The position numbers and the translations under genes were made by a program. The notes beneath the pieces are model-generated. The model made no database searches and was not told the origin of the DNA. It saw only the letters and a list, made by a program, of their open reading frames with translations. This document shows, piece after piece, positions 8,960 through 17,209 of a stretch of 64,000 bases of DNA; the first letter of the stretch is position 1; every line of letters begins with the position of its first letter. The DNA is from Microbacterium sp. T32. GTDB lineage: Bacteria; Actinomycetota; Actinomycetes; Actinomycetales; Microbacteriaceae. The stretch covers positions 1-64,000 of the forward strand of contig NZ_LQQP01000002.1 in the NCBI RefSeq assembly GCF_001619615.1, given 5' to 3'.

Positions 8960-9852
8960 GCGCGCGTTCCTTCCAGCGACTCGGACTCGACGCCGTACGC
9001 GGCGACGAGGTCTTGCAGGGTGGCGGGAGCGAGCTGCACGCCCGCTCCCGCGGCGGCGCGGCGCAGGGCGTCGTCGGCCGGTGTCTCGAGGACGAGCGAG
9101 CAGAGACCGCCGATCGTCCGGCGTTGCAGCACGGGCCGCCGCGCCGCGACGGCCTCGACCGCTGCCGTGACCCCGCTGACCGTGACGGCGCTTCCTCGGA
9201 GATCGTCGGCCGCGGCTGTGCGCACGAGGCGTCCTTCGTCGACGATCACGACGTGTTCGAGGAGCGGCTCCATCTCGTCGATGAGGTGCGTGGAGACGAG
9301 GATCGTGCGGGGGTGCTCGAGGTAGTCCTGCATGAGCGTGTCGTAGAAGAAGCGGCGTGCCGTGGCATCCAATCCGAGATACGGCTCGTCGAAGATCGTC
9401 AGCGGCGCGTGCGAGGCGAGGCCCAGCACGATCCCGAGCGACGACGCCTGCCCGCGCGACAGCTTCTTGATCGCGGTCTTGCGGGGAAGCCGGAACCCGT
9501 GGACGAGGTGTTCGGCGATCTCGGTGCTCCAGCCCGCGTGGAACAGGGGAGCAACCTCGAGCACCTGGCGGAGCGTGAAGTCCTCGGGGTAGCGCTGGTT
9601 GTCGCGGACGAAGCTGATGGAGGACATGGTCGCGGCATCCTCGAACGGGTCGACGCCGAACACCCGGACGGTTCCGGAGGTGGGGCGGTCGTGGCCGGCG
9701 ATGATCGACATGAGCGTCGTCTTGCCCGCACCGTTGCGGCCGAGGAGGCCGGTGATGGCGTTCGTCGGGATGTCGAGGGTGAGGTCCTCGAGGGCCCGCG
9801 TGCGCCGGAAGCGTCGCGACACCCCCGAGAGGCGGACGGCGGGCTGCGTCAT
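8956..9852 (-). CDS. ABC transporter ATP-binding protein (YtrB-like)
   Basis: A 298-aa ATPase. Walker A is GRNGAGKTT (about 38-46), the signature loop is the variant L-S-R-G-Q-A-S-S-L rather than LSGGQ, Walker B is L-T-I-F-D-E-P-Y-L-G-L-D, and the switch region is STHLIDE. The altered signature is common in small GntR-controlled ABC operons. A C-terminal domain of about 90 residues follows the ATPase core. Its ATG overlaps the GntR stop (ATGA), coupling it to its regulator. Confidence 0.92.
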   Translation of the reverse strand: MTQPAVRLSGVSRRFRRTRALEDLTLDIPTNAITGLLGRNGAGKTTLMSIIAGHDRPTSGTVRVFGVDPFEDAATMSSISFVRDNQRYPEDFTLRQVLEVAPLFHAGWSTEIAEHLVHGFRLPRKTAIKKLSRGQASSLGIVLGLASHAPLTIFDEPYLGLDATARRFFYDTLMQDYLEHPRTILVSTHLIDEMEPLLEHVVIVDEGRLVRTAAADDLRGSAVTVSGVTAAVEAVAARRPVLQRRTIGGLCSLVLETPADDALRRAAAGAGVQLAPATLQDLVAAYGVESESLEGTRA

Positions 9853-10211
9853 GAGGATGCGCCTTCCTGGTCGATGATGCGGTGGAGGTCGGTGAGATCG
9901 AGGCCGAGCGAGCGTGCCTCGGCGAGAAGCGGTGCGACGAAGTCGGCGCGGAAGGCCGTGGTGCGTTCATCGCGGAGCCGCTGGCGGGCGCCTTCGCTGA
10001 CGAACATGCCGAGCCCGCGTCTCTTGTGCAGGATGCCGCGGTCGACGAGGAGTCCGAGACCCTTGCCGACCGTCGCGGGGTTGATGCGGTGGAAGGCGGC
10101 GAGCTCGTTCGTGGAGGGGACCTGCGTGCCCTCCGGGTAGCTCCCGGCGAGCACGCCGTCGGCGATCGAGTCGGCGATCTGCAGGAAGATCGGCTTCGCG
10201 TCGTCGAGCAT
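9849..10211 (-). CDS. GntR family regulator (YtrA-like)
   Basis: A 120-aa repressor. An N-terminal winged helix (P-I-F-L-Q-I-A-D-S-I, then P-S-T-N-E-L-A-A-F-H-R-I-N-P-A-T-V) is followed by a short tail of about 45 residues, the size of the YtrA subfamily. ATG 10211 is chosen because AAAGGAG lies just upstream; a longer frame would run through the operator. It heads the operon GntR - ATPase - permease - SnoaL-like. A strong palindrome at 10225-10244 sits directly before its ribosome binding site and implies autorepression. Confidence 0.92.
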   Translation of the reverse strand: MLDDAKPIFLQIADSIADGVLAGSYPEGTQVPSTNELAAFHRINPATVGKGLGLLVDRGILHKRRGLGMFVSEGARQRLRDERTTAFRADFVAPLLAEARSLGLDLTDLHRIIDQEGASS

Positions 10212-10224
10212 TCCGCTCCTTTGG

Positions 10225-10244
10225 TTCGTTACTTGAGTAATGAA
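10225..10244. promoter_or_regulatory. Probable GntR operator
   Basis: The inverted repeat TTCGTTACT-TG-AGTAATGAA has one mismatch between its 9-bp arms and lies 14 bp upstream of the GntR start. It is also AT-rich in an otherwise GC-rich region. Its position would block transcription of the GntR-ABC operon, and it lies 57 bp from the divergent gene at 10301. Confidence 0.75.
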
Positions 10245-10300
10245 CCTATGAGGTGGATCGCGGGATGTCAATACCGCGTCGTCGGCGGCACACTGGGCAT

Positions 10301-10990
10301 GTGGAGTTCGCCGGCGTCATTCCGGATGATGCGCCCGACCCGCGGCTCGCCGCGGACGCGCGGTTGCGCACCGTGCCCTTCCGCGTCCTCGAGCTGACGC
10401 CCCAGCCCGCGCTCTCGCGGCTGCCCGGCGCCGGCTTCGTCGAGGGGGGAATTGGCTCCGCGCAGGAGGAATGGTCGGTGACGTTCGGCTACACGTTCTG
10501 GCGGCATCCGGAGAATCACGACGACCCGCGCAACGAGCGCGAACTCGACGAGCGCACGCGGCGATCCATCGAGGACGAGCCGCCGTGGGGTCGCCCCGCA
10601 TGGATCAGGGAGATGGCGCAGCTGTTCCGCTACCCCATGCTGCAGGATGCGGTGCGCACCACCCGTTACGGCGCCGAGCGGACGGATGCCACGGTGTCGA
10701 GCCAGCTCGTCCACCACGCGAACCACGTGCTGCGGAACTCGTTCCGCGAGCAGCTCGGACTGTCGATTCCGATCGGCGTGCACTTCGCGGGCGAGGTGGC
10801 GCCCTCGTCCGTGGCGCTCGCGTCGCTGGTGGTCGACGGGGAGCGGCGGACGGCGTTCCACATCGACACCGACCCGTTCGTCTATGCCGTGGGTCTCGAG
10901 GTCGCCGATCGGGTCGTGTGCACGGTCGTCCTCGACCGCGACGTTCTGCCGTTCCTCGACCTCGCCGTGTCGACGCTCGCCGTCGCCTAG
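10301..10990 (+). CDS. Hypothetical protein, 229 aa
   Basis: A 229-aa soluble protein I do not recognise. It has no signal peptide, no membrane helix and no cysteine cluster; it is rich in Arg, Asp and Val and has an E-E-W-S-V-T-F-G-Y-T-F-W segment and a D-G-E-R-R-T-A-F-H-I-D-T-D-P segment. GTG 10301 is the best start: CACACT at 10289-10294 followed by 6 nt gives a leaderless message; an ATG at 10253 would start inside the promoter. It is divergent from the GntR operon and ends in a 4-nt CTAG overlap with the convergent kinase gene. Confidence 0.65.
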   Translation: MEFAGVIPDDAPDPRLAADARLRTVPFRVLELTPQPALSRLPGAGFVEGGIGSAQEEWSVTFGYTFWRHPENHDDPRNERELDERTRRSIEDEPPWGRPAWIREMAQLFRYPMLQDAVRTTRYGAERTDATVSSQLVHHANHVLRNSFREQLGLSIPIGVHFAGEVAPSSVALASLVVDGERRTAFHIDTDPFVYAVGLEVADRVVCTVVLDRDVLPFLDLAVSTLAVA

Positions 10991-11646
10991 ACGATCTCGC
11001 CCGAGACGACGAGATCCGCTCGGCCCCGCGTGGCCTCGATCAGCGCAGCGTTGACCCCGTCGACCTCCCGCGCCCACGCCGTGGCGGCCTCGACGGTGCG
11101 ACCGTGCCGCGTATGCCGCTCGACGAGCCGCACCTCGCGGACAGCGCTCGGCGCGGAGCAGAACCACGCCTCATCCAGGGCGTCGCGCACGCGCGCCCAC
11201 GGACCGTCCTCGACGAGCAGGTAGTTGCCCTCGACGACGACGACACGCGCTTCCGGCTCGATCGCGATCTCGCCCGCGATTCCCTCGTCGACCTCGCGGC
11301 GGAAGCTCGGCGCAAACACCGTGTGTCCGGTCTCGGTGCGGACCCGGTGCAGCAGGGCGAGGAAGCCCCAACCGTCGAACGTGTCGATCGCGCCCTTGCG
11401 GTCGTGACGGTCGAGCCGGTCGAGCGTGGCGTTGGCGAGGTGGAAGCCGTCCATCGGCAGCGCCACTGCGGTACCGGGGTTGCGGGCGTTCAGTGCGGCG
11501 ACGAGTGCCGTGGCGAGCGTCGTCTTGCCGCTGCCGGGGCTGCCGGCGATCCCGAGCAGGAAGCGGAGGGATCCGGATGCCGCCCGCTCGACGCGATCGG
11601 CGAGGGCGGCGACGGCGTCCGGTCGGGGGCCAGAGAGTGGATGCAC
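10987..11646 (-). CDS. Uridine kinase-like P-loop nucleoside/sugar kinase
   Basis: A 219-aa member of the uridine kinase / phosphoribulokinase / pantothenate kinase fold. Walker A is G-S-P-G-S-G-K-T-T near residue 35, followed by P-M-D-G-F-H-L-A-N, the family's substrate aspartate-histidine motif, and V-V-V-V-E-G-N-Y-L-L as Walker B. The R-L-V-E-R-H-T-R-H-G-R lid follows. Relatives phosphorylate nucleosides, pantothenate or fructose; the substrate cannot be told here. The GTG start has TAGGTT 6 nt upstream (minus strand, 11653-11658), so it is probably leaderless. Confidence 0.85.
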   Translation of the reverse strand: MHPLSGPRPDAVAALADRVERAASGSLRFLLGIAGSPGSGKTTLATALVAALNARNPGTAVALPMDGFHLANATLDRLDRHDRKGAIDTFDGWGFLALLHRVRTETGHTVFAPSFRREVDEGIAGEIAIEPEARVVVVEGNYLLVEDGPWARVRDALDEAWFCSAPSAVREVRLVERHTRHGRTVEAATAWAREVDGVNAALIEATRGRADLVVSGEIV

Positions 11647-11729
11647 GGCCCGAACCTACCGCCGCACATGACGAACCCCCGCGTCCCCGGCCGGTGCCGG
11701 GGGACGCAGGGGCGTCGTGGGGGTGCGGG

Positions 11730-12011
11730 TCAGCGCGCGCGGGCGCTGCGGCCGCGCGTCGCGAAGACGTAGATGCCGAGCACGATGATCGCGCCGATGA
11801 TCGAACCGAGGATGCCCGACGGCTGCAGGAAACCACCCATCGGGTCGCTGCCGAAGAGCAGGAATCCGAGGAAGCCGCCGACGAACGAGCCGACGATTCC
11901 GAGGACGATGGTCATGAGGATGCTCATGCTCTGCTTGCCGGGGATGACGGCACGCGCGATGAAGCCGGCGATGAGGCCCACGATGATGAGGCCGAGGATC
12001 GTCCAAAGCAC
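11730..12011 (-). CDS. GlsB/YeaQ/YmgE family stress membrane protein
   Basis: A 93-aa protein with three membrane helices (about 4-24, 33-57, 66-86). The Gly-rich segments G-L-I-A-G-F-I-A-R and G-S-F-V-G-G-F-L-G are typical of the transglycosylase-associated YeaQ family, whose members are induced by general stress; the exact activity is unknown. GTG 12011 is chosen because AAGGAG lies 7 nt upstream and the family begins at this point. Transcription probably starts near 12069 from a TAGCGT box that has the TCAAGGGC element exactly 24 nt upstream, giving a leader of about 58 nt. Confidence 0.85.
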   Translation of the reverse strand: MLWTILGLIIVGLIAGFIARAVIPGKQSMSILMTIVLGIVGSFVGGFLGFLLFGSDPMGGFLQPSGILGSIIGAIIVLGIYVFATRGRSARAR

Positions 12012-12075
12012 GATGTTCTCCTTGCTGTGAGGTGGCCGGTTGGCCGGTCGTCCCGGGGGTGGGGGACGACCCCAC

Positions 12076-12115
12076 ACGCTACGCACGCCCTGGCCGCCGC
12101 GCCGCGCCCTTGAGC
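12076..12115 (-). promoter_or_regulatory. Stress-type promoter of the YeaQ-like gene
   Basis: On the minus strand GCTCAAGGGC (12115-12106) is followed by exactly 24 nt and TAGCGT (12081-12076). This is the same bipartite architecture found upstream of dps and six other genes in the window. Centred near -41.5, the upstream element resembles a class II activator site. Confidence 0.7.
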
Positions 12116-12176
12116 GCGAGCGGGCGGGTGGCTATCCTTGCGCGCCCCCGATTCGCACCGCGCCTCTTGAGACAGG

Positions 12177-12218
12177 AAACGGACCTGGATGCCAGTTCAC
12201 TGGCATCCAGGTCCGTTT
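12177..12218. terminator. Perfect 19-bp hairpin terminator
   Basis: A perfect 19-bp inverted repeat (12177-12195 and 12200-12218) with a TTCA loop, AAAC at one end and GTTT at the other, lies 12 bp beyond the stop of the minus-strand LLM gene. The arms contain GGATGCC and GGCATCC as an inverted pair. Confidence 0.85.
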
Positions 12219-12230
12219 CGGAGAGTCGGG

Positions 12231-13265
12231 TCAGACCGTCGCGAGGGTCGGCTGCCAGCCCAGGGCGGGCGCGACGTAGCGCGCGAAGTTCTCGACGAGA
12301 CGGAGGTTGAACTCCACGCCCATCTGCGACGGGATCGTCAGCGTCAGGGTGTCGGCGCTCATGACGGCGGCGTCGTTCTGCAGCTGCTCGACGAGGACGT
12401 CGGGCTCGGCCGCGTACGTCTTGCCGAACGTCGACCGCATGCCGTCGATCACGCCGATCTGATCGGAGCCCGCCGAACCGCCGAAGTACAGGCGGTCCTC
12501 ATCGCTCACGATGGGGAAGATGCTGCGGCTCACCGACGTGCGCGGCTCGCCGGCGTGTCCCGCCTGCTTCCACGCGTCGCGGAAGGCATCGAGCTGACGC
12601 GCCTGGAGGATGTCGAACGGCGTGCCGTCGGCCTCGGTCAGGAGCGTCGACGACATGAGGTTCACGCCCGTGCGCCCGGCCCACTCGGCCGTCCCGGTCG
12701 TGCCGGCGCCCCACCAGATGCGCTTGCGCAGGCCGGGGGAGTGCGGCTCGATCCGCTGCAGACCCGTGCCGCCGCCGAACGGGCTCATCGGGTCGCGCTC
12801 GGCGAGGCCCTCGCCGTCGATCGCGCGCAGGAACAGATCGAAGTGGTCGCGGGCGATGTCGGCACCGCGCGGGTCCTCGGACCCGGTGTAGCCGAACGCC
12901 TCGTACCCGCGGAGGACGGTCTCGGGTGACCCGCGGCTCACGCCGAGAGCGAGCCTGTTGCCGCTGATGAGATCGACGGATGCCGCCTCCTCGGCGAGCA
13001 TCAGTGGGTTCTCGTACCGCATGTCGATGACGCCGGTGCCGACCTCGATGCGGGACGTGCGCGCCGCGATCGCCGCGAGGAGCGGCATCGGGGCCGCCTG
13101 CTGCCGGGCGAAGTGGTGGACGCGGAACGAGATGCCGTTCACGCCGAGGTCGTCCATGCCCTGGGCGAGGTCGATCGCCTGCAGCATCGAGTCGCCGGCG
13201 GAGAGGTGATGGCCGCCGCCGAGAGGGCCGTAGTGCCCGAAGGAGAGGGTGCCGAAGGAACGCAT
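12231..13265 (-). CDS. LLM-class flavin-dependent oxidoreductase (luciferase-like)
   Basis: A 344-aa TIM-barrel oxidoreductase of the bacterial luciferase family, using reduced FMN or F420. Recognisable features are the short N-terminal strand F-G-T-L-S-F-G-H-Y, S-F-R-V-H-H-F-A at about 47-54, T-S-R-I-E-V-G-T-G-V, and R-L-A-L-G-V-S-R-G-S-P near 122-132. The substrate is unknown; many actinobacterial members act on alkanes, amines or xenobiotics. No RBS is obvious before the ATG at 13265. It is a single gene followed by a strong hairpin terminator. Confidence 0.88.
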   Translation of the reverse strand: MRSFGTLSFGHYGPLGGGHHLSAGDSMLQAIDLAQGMDDLGVNGISFRVHHFARQQAAPMPLLAAIAARTSRIEVGTGVIDMRYENPLMLAEEAASVDLISGNRLALGVSRGSPETVLRGYEAFGYTGSEDPRGADIARDHFDLFLRAIDGEGLAERDPMSPFGGGTGLQRIEPHSPGLRKRIWWGAGTTGTAEWAGRTGVNLMSSTLLTEADGTPFDILQARQLDAFRDAWKQAGHAGEPRTSVSRSIFPIVSDEDRLYFGGSAGSDQIGVIDGMRSTFGKTYAAEPDVLVEQLQNDAAVMSADTLTLTIPSQMGVEFNLRLVENFARYVAPALGWQPTLATV

Positions 13266-13382
13266 GACGAGTGCAACGCGGCATCCGCCGATCTATTCCC
13301 GCGAATGGACGAGCGCGTGGCGCGGGGATGCGGGCGACCGTTCGGGCTCCTTCGCGCGCCGCCGTGTGGCACGATGCGGAGG

Positions 13383-14141
13383 GTGAGCGACGAGATTCCC
13401 GAGGAGTTGCGCCGCCTCCGCGCCCGGGCCTACGGGCCCGACGCCGACATCTCCACCGACCCGGGTGCGCTGCAGCGCCTCGCGGAGCTCGAGGAGCGTC
13501 AGCGGCGGGAGATGCCGCGGCCTCTCGTTAGGGCCCAAGAGATCGAGGCCGCGGAGATCGTCGCGGCCGAGCCGGACGACGCCCCCGTGCCCGAGGCGTT
13601 CGCCGAGGCCGAGCTCGACGAGGAGCCGCCGCGTCGCGGGCGCCCCATCCGATCCCGCCGGGTCTTCTGGCTATGGGGGATCTCCCTGGCCCTGGTGGCC
13701 GCGCTTTCGAGTGCCCTCACGGTGGTGAGCGTCGCCATCCTGCCCGTGCAGACGAGCGCAGGCGTTCCGCAGGTGGCCACGCTCAAGCCCGAAGCCGGGC
13801 GCGCGATTCCGGGAATCTTCGGGCCCGCCAGCTCGGACGGACGCGCCTACCCCGACTTCTACGGTATAAGCGCATTCGTCGCCTACGCGCAATTCGGCCC
13901 CGACGGCGAGCGCAACCCGTGCATCTTCCTCACGCCCACCGCGACGATCGACGAACTCGACTCGGGCGGATACTCCGGCTTCTCGCAGGCTGGATGCGGC
14001 GCGGGGGCGTTCCCCGCGACGATGCAGTTCGTGGTCAACTCCACCGTGCCGGACACCTTCGTCGCGCGGTTCCCGCTCGGCACCAGCGTCCAGTTCGTCT
14101 TCGACGGCGAGAACCTCGGGGTCTTCAGCGACGCCGGCTGA
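13383..14141 (+). CDS. Membrane-anchored hypothetical protein
   Basis: A 252-aa protein with a charged cytoplasmic N-terminus of about 95 residues, one membrane helix (F-W-L-W-G-I-S-L-A-L-V-A-A-L-S-S-A-L near 98-118) and an extracytoplasmic domain. The outer domain has two cysteines (N-P-C-I-F, A-G-C-G-A-G) that could form a disulphide. The start is the GTG at 13383: CACGAT (13370-13375) lies 7 nt upstream; the ATG at 13374 overlaps that box. It ends 26 nt before the helicase gene and may be cotranscribed with it. I do not recognise the outer domain. Confidence 0.75.
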   Translation: MSDEIPEELRRLRARAYGPDADISTDPGALQRLAELEERQRREMPRPLVRAQEIEAAEIVAAEPDDAPVPEAFAEAELDEEPPRRGRPIRSRRVFWLWGISLALVAALSSALTVVSVAILPVQTSAGVPQVATLKPEAGRAIPGIFGPASSDGRAYPDFYGISAFVAYAQFGPDGERNPCIFLTPTATIDELDSGGYSGFSQAGCGAGAFPATMQFVVNSTVPDTFVARFPLGTSVQFVFDGENLGVFSDAG

Positions 14142-14167
14142 GCGCGGACGGATGAGAGGGTGGAGCA

Positions 14168-16699
14168 GTGACCTTCCTCCTCGACCACGTGCCCCCAGGC
14201 AGCGACCCGGATGCCGCCTACCTCGGGTTCGTCGAGTGGGCGAGCGGCCGCGGACTCACGCTCTACCCCGCACAGGACGAGGCGATCATCGAGATCGTGT
14301 CCGGGGCCAACGTGATCCTGTCGACCCCGACCGGCACGGGCAAGTCCCTCGTCGCCGTCGCCGCGCACGCGGCATCCCTCTCCCGAGGCGGCCGCAGCTA
14401 CTACACCGCCCCCATCAAAGCGCTGGTGAGCGAGAAGTTCTTCGCGCTCGTCGACATCTTCGGCGCCGAGAACGTGGGGATGGTCACGGGCGACTCCTCG
14501 GTGAACTCCGACGCCCCGATCATCTGCTGCACGGCAGAGATTCTCGCGAACCTCGCCCTCCGGCAGGGACCGGACGCCGAGGTGGACCAGGTCGTCATGG
14601 ACGAGTTCCACTACTACGGCGAACCCGACCGCGGGTGGGCGTGGCAGGTGCCGCTGCTCCTGCTCACCCGGGCGCAGTTCATCCTCATGTCCGCGACCCT
14701 CGGCGACGTCACCGACATCGCCGACGACCTCTCCCGCCGCACCGGCCGCGCCACGGCGCGCGTCACCGGCGTCGAGCGGCCCGTGCCGCTGCACTTCGAG
14801 TACGCCCGTACGCCCGTGCACGAGACCGTGCAGGAGCTGCTCGACACCCGCCAGGCGCCCGTGTACGTCGTGCACTTCTCGCAGGCCGCAGCCATGGAGC
14901 GCGCGCAGGCCCTGTCGTCGATCCGCATCATCGGGCGCGAGCAGCGCGACGAGATCGCCGAGGCCATCGGCGGTTTCCGCTTCACCACCGGCTTCGGCAA
15001 GACGCTGTCGCGGTACGTGCGCGCGGGGATCGGCGTGCACCACGCCGGCATGCTTCCGCGGTACCGGCGGCTCGTCGAGACGCTCGCGCAGCGCGGGCTC
15101 CTGCGGGTCATCTGCGGCACCGACACCCTCGGCGTCGGCATCAACGTGCCGATCCGTACGGTGCTGCTCACCGCGCTGACGAAGTACGACGGCACGCGCA
15201 TGCGCCAGCTCTCCGCGCGCGAGTTCCACCAGATCGCCGGACGCGCCGGCCGCGCCGGGTACGACACGGCGGGCACGGTCGTCGTGATGGCCCCCGACCA
15301 CGAGATCGAGAACGCCGCGCAGATCGCCAAGGCCGGCGACGACATCAAGAAGCAGAAGAAGATCGTCCGGAAGAAGGCGCCGCAAGGCTTCGTCAACTGG
15401 ACCGAGCAGAGCTACGACCGTCTCGTCGCGGCCGAGCCCGAGCCGCTCCAGCCGCAGATGAAGCTCACCGCCGCGATGCTCATCAACGTCATCGCCCGCG
15501 GTGGCGACGTCTTCGGCAACGTCCGCTCGCTGGTGTTCGACAACCACGAGCCCCGCCCCCGGCAGTACGAACTCGCCCGCCGCGCCATCGCGATCTTCCG
15601 CACGCTGCTCCAGGCCGGTGTGGTCGAGGCGGGGGCGGACGGCATCCGGCTCACCGTCGACCTCCAGCCGAACTTCGCGCTCAACCAGCCGCTGTCGCCC
15701 TTCGCGCTCGCCGCGATCGAGCTGCTCGACCCCGAGGTCGAACTCGGGAGGGGACCGGATGCCACGCCCCCGGCCTCGTCGGTCGGTACCGGGCACTACG
15801 CGCTCGACGTCGTGAGCGTCATCGAGGCGACGCTCGACGACCCCCGTCCCGTCCTGTCACAGCAGCAGTTCCGCGCGCGGGGCGAGGCCGTGGCCGCGAT
15901 GAAGCGCGACGGCATCGAGTACGACGAGCGCATGGAACTGCTCGAGGAGATCACCTGGCCGAAGCCGCTCGACGAGCTGCTCGCGCAGGCCTACGAGGTG
16001 TTCGCGTCGAGCCAGCCGTGGATCCGCGACTTCGAGCTGTCGCCGAAGTCGGTCGTGCGCGACATGTTCGAGCGCGCGTGCTCGTTCGGCGAGTACGTGT
16101 CGCTGTACCAGCTCGCCCGCAGCGAGGGACTCGTGCTGCGCTACCTCAGCGACGCCTATCGCGCGATCCGGCAGACGGTCCCCGCCGACGCGCAGACGCC
16201 CGACCTGCTCGATCTCATCGCCTGGCTCGGCGAACTCGTGCGGCAGGTCGACTCGAGCCTCGTGGACGAGTGGGAGCAGCTCATCAACCCCGGGGACGAC
16301 CCGTCGGCCCCCGTCGTGCCGCCGGCCCCGCCGTCCATCCTCACCAACCACCGCGCGTTCGTCGTGCTCGTTCGCAACGAGATGTTCCGCCGCGTACAGC
16401 TCGCCGCGCTCCAGCGCGACGACGAACTCGCCGAGCTCGATCCGGACGTCGACTGGTCCGCGGCGCTCGACGCGTACTTCGACGAGCACGACACGATCGG
16501 CACGGGCGGCGCAGCGCGATCGTCGGCGTACGTCGACATCGACGAGTCGGCCGCGGCGGACGGCCTCTGGCGCGTCGAGCAGACGATCGACGACCCGGCC
16601 GGCGACCACGACTGGCGCATCCGCGCCGAGGTCGACCTCACCGCCTCGGAGGAAGAAGGAACGGCCGTCGTCCGTGTCACCGAGGTGCTGCGGCTCTGA
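14168..16699 (+). CDS. SKI2-like DEAD/DEAH-box helicase with DUF3516
   Basis: An 843-aa superfamily 2 helicase. Motifs in order: Walker A S-T-P-T-G-T-G-K-S (about 52-60), Ia T-A-P-I-K-A-L-V-S-E-K, II M-D-E-F-H-Y (DEFH, near 148), III M-S-A-T-L, then H-H-A-G-M-L-P-R-Y-R-R, G-T-D-T-L-G-V-G-I-N-V-P, and VI Q-I-A-G-R-A-G-R-A-G. A long C-terminal domain of about 400 residues is the actinobacterial DUF3516. The architecture is that of Ski2/Mtr4-type RNA helicases, so RNA processing or decay is likely but not shown. The GTG start has GAGGGTGGAG upstream. Confidence 0.93.
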   Translation: MTFLLDHVPPGSDPDAAYLGFVEWASGRGLTLYPAQDEAIIEIVSGANVILSTPTGTGKSLVAVAAHAASLSRGGRSYYTAPIKALVSEKFFALVDIFGAENVGMVTGDSSVNSDAPIICCTAEILANLALRQGPDAEVDQVVMDEFHYYGEPDRGWAWQVPLLLLTRAQFILMSATLGDVTDIADDLSRRTGRATARVTGVERPVPLHFEYARTPVHETVQELLDTRQAPVYVVHFSQAAAMERAQALSSIRIIGREQRDEIAEAIGGFRFTTGFGKTLSRYVRAGIGVHHAGMLPRYRRLVETLAQRGLLRVICGTDTLGVGINVPIRTVLLTALTKYDGTRMRQLSAREFHQIAGRAGRAGYDTAGTVVVMAPDHEIENAAQIAKAGDDIKKQKKIVRKKAPQGFVNWTEQSYDRLVAAEPEPLQPQMKLTAAMLINVIARGGDVFGNVRSLVFDNHEPRPRQYELARRAIAIFRTLLQAGVVEAGADGIRLTVDLQPNFALNQPLSPFALAAIELLDPEVELGRGPDATPPASSVGTGHYALDVVSVIEATLDDPRPVLSQQQFRARGEAVAAMKRDGIEYDERMELLEEITWPKPLDELLAQAYEVFASSQPWIRDFELSPKSVVRDMFERACSFGEYVSLYQLARSEGLVLRYLSDAYRAIRQTVPADAQTPDLLDLIAWLGELVRQVDSSLVDEWEQLINPGDDPSAPVVPPAPPSILTNHRAFVVLVRNEMFRRVQLAALQRDDELAELDPDVDWSAALDAYFDEHDTIGTGGAARSSAYVDIDESAAADGLWRVEQTIDDPAGDHDWRIRAEVDLTASEEEGTAVVRVTEVLRL

Positions 16700-16816
16700 C
16701 CCCTCCTCCCCGGTGGGCGGCGGGGTGAAGTTGTGCACGGTTCCCGCCGGATGGGCTACGACGGACGCGGGGCACGCCTACAGTCGTGTCATCACTCCAC
16801 CCGAGAGGAGCCGAAC

Positions 16817-17143
16817 ATGGAGTCTCTGCCGATGATTGCGACCGCGGTCGGCCTCATGCTCTCGGGCTCGGCTTCCGTTCTCGGCGGCATGAAGTGGATG
16901 CTCGACCGTGTCGAAAAACGGACCAGCGCGCGCTTCGACCGGGTGGATCAGCGCTTCGACCGTCTGGAAGCGCACACGGACGCACGATTCGCCGAGGTCG
17001 ACCGCCGATTCGCCGATGTCGACCGCCGATTCGCCGATGTCGACCGCCGACTCCAAGAGGTCGGCGGGTCTCTCACCGAGCTGAAGGTCGCCGTCGCCCG
17101 CATGGAGGGGCCGCATCCGCCGTTCCTCATCGCACGCGGCTGA
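16817..17143 (+). CDS. Small membrane-anchored coiled-coil protein
   Basis: A 108-aa protein: an N-terminal hydrophobic helix (about 4-25), then a charged alpha-helical region to about residue 95 built of D-R-R-F-A-D-V-type heptads that should form a coiled coil. The start ATG at 16817 follows GAGAGGAG. A TACAGT box lies near 16782-16795, giving a short leader. At DNA level the heptads are partly a 21-bp tandem repeat (16997-17050). The function is unknown; a phage-holin-like or scaffold role would be guessing. Confidence 0.75.
   Translation: MESLPMIATAVGLMLSGSASVLGGMKWMLDRVEKRTSARFDRVDQRFDRLEAHTDARFAEVDRRFADVDRRFADVDRRLQEVGGSLTELKVAVARMEGPHPPFLIARG
16997..17050 (+). repeat. 21-bp tandem repeat inside a coiled-coil gene
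   Basis: Two exact copies of a 21-mer beginning GTCGACCGCCGATTCG (16997-17017 and 17018-17038) and a 12-nt partial third copy encode V-D-R-R-F-A-D repeats. Copy number could vary by slippage, changing the coiled coil by whole heptads. Confidence 0.85.
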
Positions 17144-17158
17144 CTCGCGCCGAATTGA

Positions 17159-17190
17159 CGGATGCCGAGGCCCCGAGGCCCCGGCATCCG
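17159..17190. terminator. Bidirectional hairpin terminator
   Basis: CGGATGCC (17159-17166) and GGCATCCG (17183-17190) form an inverted pair enclosing a GAGGCCCC repeat. It lies between the convergent coiled-coil gene and dps. No U-run follows, as is common in GC-rich actinobacteria. Confidence 0.65.
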
Positions 17191-17209
17191 GTGTCGTCTT
17201 CCGCTGCGG

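Noticed and set aside
13883..15796. A 637-codon minus-strand open frame
   Set aside because: It is antisense to the helicase, which has all SF2 motifs; the frame has no ribosome site and low-complexity composition.
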